In this document: positions 57,409-64,000 of the stretch, in pieces
Position numbering within the stretch: position 1 is the stretch's first letter
Layout: every line of letters starts with the position of its first letter
Origin: Roseovarius sp.
GTDB taxonomy: Bacteria > Pseudomonadota > Alphaproteobacteria > Rhodobacterales > Rhodobacteraceae
Assembly (NCBI GenBank): GCA_029212365.1
Contig: JARGOC010000004.1
Coordinates: 1-64,000 of the forward strand
DNA: 64,000 nucleotides
Direction of reading: 5' to 3'
Program-made: the position numbers and the translations under genes
The notes under the pieces: model-generated
The model's input: only the letters and a program-made list of their open reading frames with translations
Databases searched by the model: none
What the model was told of the DNA's origin: nothing

Positions 57409-58185
57409 CTAAATCGTTATCAACTGGTGGGTTTGCTCCAGTTTAGAGATCACGCTCATTGCCGCGAGGGCAGAACTGCGCGGGTTATCGGGCAAAGATT
57501 GCCCCCTGATCTGAAAGCTGAAACTGCCAAATTCGCCTGTGGCTTCAATCTCGTGAATGTTCTCAGACACATCCGCATCGGCAATCAGCCGCACCTGTGT
57601 CGCATCAAACCCAGCCCCGGCCAGCGCCACGGCAGCAGCCACATTGGCGTTTTTGGGGTATCGCAATGCGGCCTCGCGCGCGGACCCTTCAAAATGGACC
57701 TGCGCACCGCGGTGCAACGCCTCAAGGTCCAGAACCTTTTCGGCCGCTGAGCCTTTCCAACCCTTGGTGGGTTTGCGTCCAACATAAGTGACCCGCTCCA
57801 GCCGCCCGACCCGCGCCGCACGCAAGCAATCCAGCGCCCCGATGGCACCACTGGCAAGGTGCAATCGGGCACCACCCTGCCCTGCGGCCTGCTCAAGCGC
57901 GTCATACACCACCGGGTCAGCCAAAGCCCCCAGTGAAACCGTAATCAAATCCATCCCGCGCAACAGGATGGCCGGGCCGTGCTCAATCAAGGCACCATGC
58001 CCGGCACAATCAATCATCAGGTCCAGATCATCTGGCAGTGCCGCAACCGATCCAACGTGCAGCCCCGGATTTTGTGCCACACGCTCGGGGCGCAGCAGTA
58101 TCGCGCTGACTGAATGCCCGCGGTCTTCCAGCGCTGTGCGCACATAGCGGGCAATCGCCCCATTGCCGATCAAACCTGTTTTCAT
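57409..58185 (-). CDS. L-aspartate dehydrogenase-like protein (NadX family)
   Basis: The 258-residue protein has a Rossmann start MKTGLIGNGAIARYVRTAL and the AspDH motifs YPKNANVAAAVALAGAGFD and NIHEIEATGEFGSF. AspDH oxidises L-aspartate to iminoaspartate with NAD(P), the first step toward quinolinate in some bacteria; a catabolic reading is oxidative or reductive deamination of an amino acid related to the ring product. It is the first gene of the two-gene minus-strand unit. Confidence 0.88.
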   Translation of the reverse strand: MKTGLIGNGAIARYVRTALEDRGHSVSAILLRPERVAQNPGLHVGSVAALPDDLDLMIDCAGHGALIEHGPAILLRGMDLITVSLGALADPVVYDALEQAAGQGGARLHLASGAIGALDCLRAARVGRLERVTYVGRKPTKGWKGSAAEKVLDLEALHRGAQVHFEGSAREAALRYPKNANVAAAVALAGAGFDATQVRLIADADVSENIHEIEATGEFGSFSFQIRGQSLPDNPRSSALAAMSVISKLEQTHQLITI

Positions 58186-58345
58186 GATCCAAACCTATTG
58201 TTTGAAAATGATGTAATCTAAATTGAAGTAGATTTGATATAGCTATATTTGATACCCAGTTCGAGCGTTTCAGATTGGCCAGCGCGCCAAAATGCGCCCT
58301 GTTGATATCTGATACTGCTGCTTTGACAACCAAAGGTGCCCGGAT
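58186..58345. promoter_or_regulatory. divergent promoter with perfect palindrome
   Basis: The 160-base gap between the divergent units has the perfect palindrome ATATAGCTATAT at 58237-58248, inside a TTTGATATAGCTATATTTGA context that fits a T-N11-A LysR box. It is a good candidate for the LysR binding site controlling both units. Confidence 0.6.
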
Positions 58346-59299
58346 ATGAAATATTCAAAACACGACGCAAAGGCCTACGCGCGTGAAAACATGACAGGCA
58401 TTTGGGCTGCGGCCCTGAACCCGTTCAATGATGATTTATCGCTGGATGAGGCGGGCTTGCGCGCAAATATCCGCCACTGGATTGACGATCTGGATATCCA
58501 AGGGCTGTTCGTTGCTGGCAAACAGGGCGAGTTCTTCTCGATGAGCCTGGAAGAGCGCAAACGCAATTTTGAGATTGCGGTGGAGGAATGCGCAGGCAAG
58601 GCCGGTGTGATTGTCTCGGTCTCGGACCAGAATATGAACACAGCACTGGAATTAGCACACCATGCGCAGGATTGTGGCGCAGATTACATCGTGGTGCATG
58701 CCCCGGTTCTCAGCTTTGTGCAGGACCGTGGAGAGGTTTTATACCAATATTACAAGACCTTCTGCGACGAACTTGATATTGGTATCGCAATGTGGAGCCA
58801 CCCCGACAGCGGCTATCTGATGCAGCCTGAGGAATGCGCCCGTATTGCCGAATTGCCCAACATCGTTGCGATCAAATATTCGGTCCCGCGTGAGATGTAT
58901 GTGCGGCTCAGCCATATGATCGGCGACAAAATCCATGTGTCCACATCAGCCGAGGAGGACTGGCTGGAAAATATCGAGGAGCTGGGATGGAAGCTCTATT
59001 TGTGTTCCTCGCCGCCCTACCAATTGCAAACCGCCAATGACAAACGCATGCACGACTACACGCAGCTGGCCTTTGCGGGAAAATTTGACGAGGCGCGCAA
59101 GGTCCGTGACAGTTTGAATCCGGTGCGCGAAGCGATGAAGCGCTCACGCCCGGCAGATAAACCCACGGCCTTTGGTAAATACTGGCAGGAGCTGTTGGGA
59201 CAGGTCGGCGGGCGGGTCCGCCCCCCCATGCTGGAGTTGACAGAGGCCGAAAAAACCATTGTGCGCAACGCGTTCAACGCCTGCGGCCTCACCCCATGA
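58346..59299 (+). CDS. DHDPS/NAL-superfamily protein with altered active-site motifs
   Basis: The 317-residue TIM-barrel protein has the Schiff-base Lys177 in NIVAIKYSV, the mark of the dihydrodipicolinate synthase/N-acetylneuraminate lyase family. The GTTGE motif is replaced by AGKQGEFFSM (Gly58-Lys59-Gln60-Gly61-Glu62), and the catalytic Tyr segment (TPYY in DHDPS) reads HAPVLSF. It is therefore unlikely to be a true DHDPS. It probably makes or breaks an aldol-type bond in an oxo-acid within this pathway. It heads the HAAO-TRAP operon. Confidence 0.85.
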   Translation: MKYSKHDAKAYARENMTGIWAAALNPFNDDLSLDEAGLRANIRHWIDDLDIQGLFVAGKQGEFFSMSLEERKRNFEIAVEECAGKAGVIVSVSDQNMNTALELAHHAQDCGADYIVVHAPVLSFVQDRGEVLYQYYKTFCDELDIGIAMWSHPDSGYLMQPEECARIAELPNIVAIKYSVPREMYVRLSHMIGDKIHVSTSAEEDWLENIEELGWKLYLCSSPPYQLQTANDKRMHDYTQLAFAGKFDEARKVRDSLNPVREAMKRSRPADKPTAFGKYWQELLGQVGGRVRPPMLELTEAEKTIVRNAFNACGLTP

Positions 59300-59398
59300 C
59301 GCACCGGCAGGGCCGTTTGTGATATAACTAATTCCGATAGCAACTTGCGGAATTGTTCTTTGCGGTAAGGGGCGAAGTCACGGCAACATTTGCAATAA

Positions 59399-60962
<1,564 letters not shown>

Positions 60963-60981
60963 CAATTCAGATATGAAGAAC

Positions 60982-61013
60982 AGGGGCGCGGGTCCAACCT
61001 GCGCCCCTTTTTT
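60982..61013 (+). terminator. internal terminator after the TRAP binding protein
   Basis: AGGGGCGCGGGT and ACCTGCGCCCCT (one G-U pair) form a 12-bp stem with a 3-base loop, followed by six T at 61008-61013. The DctQ gene starts 15 bases later. Partial read-through would give the unequal P:Q:M ratio usual for periplasmic transporters. Confidence 0.88.
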
Positions 61014-61027
61014 ATAAGGTGGCAGCG

Positions 61028-61561
61028 ATGCTTTTTCGAATATCAGCGTTTTGGGCACGGATCGAGTTGGGCGCCGCCGCACTTCTGGCGGTTGCTGTCA
61101 CCCTGCTGATCCTGCTGAACGTGCTGACGCGCAACATCGGCAGTGCCCTCTATTGGGTCGATGAACTGGCGATCTATGCCATGGCATGGATGACCTTCCT
61201 TGGGGCTTCGGCTGCGCTGCATCACCGCAATTCCGTGGCCATCACCTTGCTGCCCGATGCTGTCTCGCCCGGCGTGCGCATCATTATACGCAAGATTGTG
61301 GATATTGTGGTGCTTGCCTTTGCGCTGTGCATGCTGTGGTTCTGCTGGCGATGGTTTATGCCGCTTGACCTGGCACAATCGGGGTTTGATGTGATGGCGT
61401 TTCAGGGCAGTACGTTCAACTTTATCTATGCTGAACCAACGCTGACATTGGGTCTGCCAAAGTACCTGTTCTGGTGCGTGATGTGGCTGTTTGCCTTGGG
61501 GGCAACCCTGCATTCGCTGGCGCATCTGACCGGTGCACCCACGCCAAAGGATGCCACATGA
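61028..61561 (+). CDS. TRAP transporter small permease (DctQ)
   Basis: The 177-residue protein has four membrane segments and the DctQ-type pattern NVLTRNIGSALYWVDELAIY and FLGASAALHHRNSVAI. ATG 61028 is preceded by AAGG. Its stop overlaps the DctM start (ATGA). Confidence 0.9.
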   Translation: MLFRISAFWARIELGAAALLAVAVTLLILLNVLTRNIGSALYWVDELAIYAMAWMTFLGASAALHHRNSVAITLLPDAVSPGVRIIIRKIVDIVVLAFALCMLWFCWRWFMPLDLAQSGFDVMAFQGSTFNFIYAEPTLTLGLPKYLFWCVMWLFALGATLHSLAHLTGAPTPKDAT

Positions 61562-62817
61562 GCCCTGTTGTCTTCCTTGTCGCGCTTTTCTTATCTGTGC
61601 CTGTGGCCATCGTGCTGGCCGTGACAGCCATCTGGTATATCTGGGAAAGCGGCAACACCGTCCTTTATGACAGCTTTGCCCAGAAGATGTTTGCGGGCCT
61701 TGAAAACTATGGCCTGCTGGCGATCCCGCTGTTCATGCTGACGGGTGAGCTGATGAACGAAGGCGGCATGACCAAGCGGCTGATCAATATGGCGCGGGTG
61801 TTTGTTGGCGGGTTTCGCGGCGGGTTGGCCTATATCAATCTGCTGGCCAATATGTTTATGGCGGCGATCATCGGCTCGGCCACAGCGCAAATCGCCGTGA
61901 TGTCACGGGCCATCGTGCCCGCCATGGAAGCTGAGGGCTACGACAAAGGGGTTGCTGCCGCCACCACCGCTGCGGGTGGTTTGCTGGCCCCGGTCATTCC
62001 GCCGTCGATGATGTTCGTGATTTTTGGCGTTTTGGCCCAGGTCCCCATTGGCGAGATGTTTCTGGCCGGCATCATCCCCGGCATTCTGTTGACGCTCAGC
62101 TTTGCGCTGGTCATCACCCTGATCGGCTGGCAACAGCAATTTCCCAAAGGGGCGTGGATGGCGATGCCCGAGGCACTGTTGGCCCTGCGCGATGCCCTGC
62201 CTGCCCTGTTGATCCCGCTGGCCATCATTGGTGGCATTTTGTTTGGCATTGCCACCCCAACGGAATCAGCGGCGATTGCGTCCCTGATTGCCTTTCTTGT
62301 TGGCTGGCTTGTCTACGGCGAGTTGAAACCGCAGCACTTGGGCGAGATGTTCAAACGCACGGCCGTCAACGCCTCGATGATCGTGTTCATGATTTCAGCC
62401 GCCAGCGTGTTTGGCTGGGTGATCATCTACGAGGAAATCCCGCAAAAACTGGCCGCGCTGATCACCTCGGTGACCTCAGATCCGTTCATGTTCCTGCTGA
62501 TCGTCAATGCCGCGCTGCTGTTGGTGGGGATGGTGATTGACGGCATCGCCGCAATTATCCTGATCACACCAATCCTGCTCCCGATTGCCACCGGATCTTA
62601 TGATATCAGCCCCTATCAGTTCGGCGTGGTGGTTTGTCTCAATCTCGTTCTTGGACTGCTCACACCACCCGTCGGGATCGGCCTCTATATCGCCTCATCC
62701 ATGAGCGACACCCCCCCCGGTGCCATCCTCAGGGCGCTGTGGCCCTTCCTTGTGGCCGTCGCCCTTGTTCTGATATTGCTGAGCTATTTCCCCAGCCTTT
62801 CAACCGCGCTGATCTGA
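61558..62817 (+). CDS. TRAP transporter large permease (DctM)
   Basis: The 419-residue protein has about twelve segments, including VAIVLAVTAIWYIWES and motifs such as NEGGMTKRLINMARVFVGG and AAGGLLAPVIPPSMMF, common to DctM. It forms the sodium-coupled channel with DctQ. It is the last gene of the catabolic operon; no ACMS decarboxylase or dehydrogenase follows. Confidence 0.93.
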   Translation: MSPVVFLVALFLSVPVAIVLAVTAIWYIWESGNTVLYDSFAQKMFAGLENYGLLAIPLFMLTGELMNEGGMTKRLINMARVFVGGFRGGLAYINLLANMFMAAIIGSATAQIAVMSRAIVPAMEAEGYDKGVAAATTAAGGLLAPVIPPSMMFVIFGVLAQVPIGEMFLAGIIPGILLTLSFALVITLIGWQQQFPKGAWMAMPEALLALRDALPALLIPLAIIGGILFGIATPTESAAIASLIAFLVGWLVYGELKPQHLGEMFKRTAVNASMIVFMISAASVFGWVIIYEEIPQKLAALITSVTSDPFMFLLIVNAALLLVGMVIDGIAAIILITPILLPIATGSYDISPYQFGVVVCLNLVLGLLTPPVGIGLYIASSMSDTPPGAILRALWPFLVAVALVLILLSYFPSLSTALI

Positions 62818-62964
62818 GCAAACACGCATCAGGCCTGCGGGTGGCGTCAAATCTTTACCCATGTAAAGTAACACAACGGGTCTGGGATCAGAACGGACAT
62901 AAAGTGATTGAGTGGCTCATCAGCGGCAGAAGGATTGGCAGATCTCCAAGTTGGAGGTCACCAT

Positions 62965-63291
62965 ATGACAATCGCTCTGTCTCCAGCGCCCAAGGGTAGC
63001 GTTACTGATTTAGCCATAGATCAAGTCAGCAATTTCACACACCCTACAACAGTTAATGCAACGGGAGTTAATATTGCATACGGGAATCCAATTTTAACGT
63101 CATATAGACACGGGAATGTTATCGAAATACAAAAAAAGGGTACGAGACCTATCTATACACTCAGACACGAATTTGGTCATTGGCTCGGTTTGGGGCACCA
63201 ATTGGTCAATAAGAGCATCATGAGTTACATGTATGGCGGAAATATCTTTTCCCCATTGGATTTGGGGAGGTTGGTGAATGCATATCAATAG
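62965..63291 (+). CDS. truncated metzincin-like zinc peptidase fragment
   Basis: The 108-residue frame has a zinc site HEFGHWLGLGH (His68, Glu69, His72, His78) and the Met-turn SIMSYMYGG (Met86), the metzincin/matrixin pattern. A complete catalytic domain needs about 150 residues before this site, and a stop at 62905-62907 closes the frame upstream, so it is N-terminally truncated and may be a fragment. An alternative TTG start at 62908 adds 19 residues. The surrounding DNA is AT-rich (about 38% GC over 63061-63180 by hand count), suggesting transfer. Confidence 0.6.
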   Translation: MTIALSPAPKGSVTDLAIDQVSNFTHPTTVNATGVNIAYGNPILTSYRHGNVIEIQKKGTRPIYTLRHEFGHWLGLGHQLVNKSIMSYMYGGNIFSPLDLGRLVNAYQ

Positions 63292-63736
63292 GCTCTTTTG
63301 TTATTCGATCACCATTTTGGGCTTGGCAGGATGTTCCGCACATTCCATAGAAAACGAAAGCGTGAGCTCTGAATACGGTGATGTGACAAAAGAGTCGACG
63401 TCCGCAGCTGAAGCGAATGAATGTGAATTTCAAGAGGAGATTGAGCGCACCTTGATTTCTGCTTCCGAGTCAAAAGAAATTTGGGAGCGAATGACACAGA
63501 AACTTCGGCAAAGTGATATGGGAGATATGGCTGATGAGTTCTTATCGGATTGGAAGCAGGGCGATCAATACACTCTTATCTTCATCGACTGTGATGATGA
63601 ATTCAACGTCCCGCCAAACATTCGTGTGAAATTTTCAACGCCGCGGTTGGGTCCAATGCTTCTTCTAGCAGAAATTAACGGTAGTGATCTGTTTGCTTAT
63701 AGGTTTGGGTTCATAGACCGGATGATTGTTGAGTAA
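63278..63736 (+). CDS. putative lipoprotein, unknown
   Basis: The 152-residue protein has a lipoprotein signal with lipobox LAGC (Cys19), a Ser/Glu-rich linker and a C-terminal domain with cysteines at about 49 and 108. GGGGAGG precedes the ATG. It overlaps the peptidase fragment's end by 14 bases, so the two are coupled. I recognise no family. The composition is AT-rich like its neighbour. Confidence 0.7.
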   Translation: MHINRLFCYSITILGLAGCSAHSIENESVSSEYGDVTKESTSAAEANECEFQEEIERTLISASESKEIWERMTQKLRQSDMGDMADEFLSDWKQGDQYTLIFIDCDDEFNVPPNIRVKFSTPRLGPMLLLAEINGSDLFAYRFGFIDRMIVE

Positions 63737-64000
63737 ATAGTACGGCAGTATCCGTTTGGGAATCCCATTTGCAGTGAATTGAGTGAACGCTATGATGAGG
63801 ATTCAGGTTTGCAATTTTTCAACGCCCGTTGTTTCGACTTTGAGTTTGAGCACCCGTGTCTAACATACGAGCTTTGTGATAAATCCACGCGAAACACCAT
63901 CATTCCCATCCAATCGCTGCCCCAAAAACCCCTTCAACTTATATTCTTGTGATCCTCCAGCCCCGGTGCTTCAAAGAGATATGAAATCGCCCCTTGCCAC
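63737..64000. other. AT-rich right edge, no gene supported
   Basis: About 260 bases follow the lipoprotein stop. No frame of useful length opens on either strand; a 21-codon open run at the minus-strand edge could be the end of a gene outside. I see no tRNA or integrase site. Confidence 0.3.

Noticed and set aside
63934..63999. 21-codon open run at the minus-strand right edge
   Set aside because: It is too short to separate from chance; it could be the end of a gene outside the window.

Overview
The window looks like chromosomal DNA of a marine alphaproteobacterium of the Rhodobacteraceae (roseobacter group). The evidence is gene content and order: fused ispDF next to dusB-ntrB-ntrC-ntrY-ntrX, then trkA-trkH-hfq-hflX; an iscR-led suf operon with two cysteine desulfurases; monomeric NADP-isocitrate dehydrogenase; extended L9 and S2 proteins; and a LuxR/LuxI pair. 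Most of the DNA is GC-rich. Assignments rest on reading translated proteins and motifs only; no database search was possible.

Layout. 1-2,100: a possible insertion-sequence end, aroQ overlapping an orphan LuxR-type regulator, and a structured intergenic region that may encode a small RNA. 2,078-3,857 (minus): tsf and rpsB. 4,260-9,745: a leishmanolysin-type zinc peptidase, a small membrane protein, pseudouridine catabolism (psuK-psuG) translationally coupled to a collapsed short-chain dehydrogenase remnant, a DUF502 protein and 3-hydroxybutyrate dehydrogenase. 10,018-19,639: an orphan YejA-like peptide-binding protein, an entericidin-like lipoprotein, an XRE-cupin regulator divergent from an acyl-CoA ligase/FrnE-like pair, a K+ channel, a Bcr/CflA exporter, icd and an SMR transporter.

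19,695-36,959: an AsnC regulator, hflX-hfq, trkH-trkA, ntrYX, ntrBC, dusB (all minus except asnC), then ispDF-pgpA-cinA and amtB on the plus strand. Nitrogen sensing (ntrBC/ntrYX) and ammonium uptake (amtB) lie within about 11 kb. Both NtrC-type regulators lack the GAFTGA sigma-54 contact loop. 37,032-39,873: hpt, a small membrane protein, a secreted protein with an S74-type chaperone end, tRNA-Arg(CCG) and a small lipoprotein.

39,971-48,732 (minus): an eleven-gene suf operon in the order iscR, hypothetical, nifS-like, sufB, ybjQ-like, methyltransferase-like, sufC, sufD, two YIP1-like membrane proteins, sufS. Its IscR lacks the usual cluster cysteines. 48,903-52,604: hydrolase, YceI protein and the rpsF-rpsR-rplI ribosomal operon. 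52,955-54,630: a complete luxR-luxI pair whose intervening DNA carries a cluster of small inverted repeats, including a tandem operator-like pair 22 bp apart. Then tig.

56,411-62,817 is the most interesting accessory locus: a LysR regulator and an aspartate-dehydrogenase-like gene divergent from a DHDPS-fold protein with altered catalytic motifs, a 3-hydroxyanthranilate dioxygenase with every known active-site residue, and a three-part TRAP transporter with a strong internal terminator after the binding protein. It reads as an uptake and breakdown module for an aromatic or heteroaromatic acid by a route I cannot match to a known cluster. From about 62,820 to the end the DNA is AT-rich and holds a short metzincin-like fragment and a lipoprotein, probably the edge of an acquired region.
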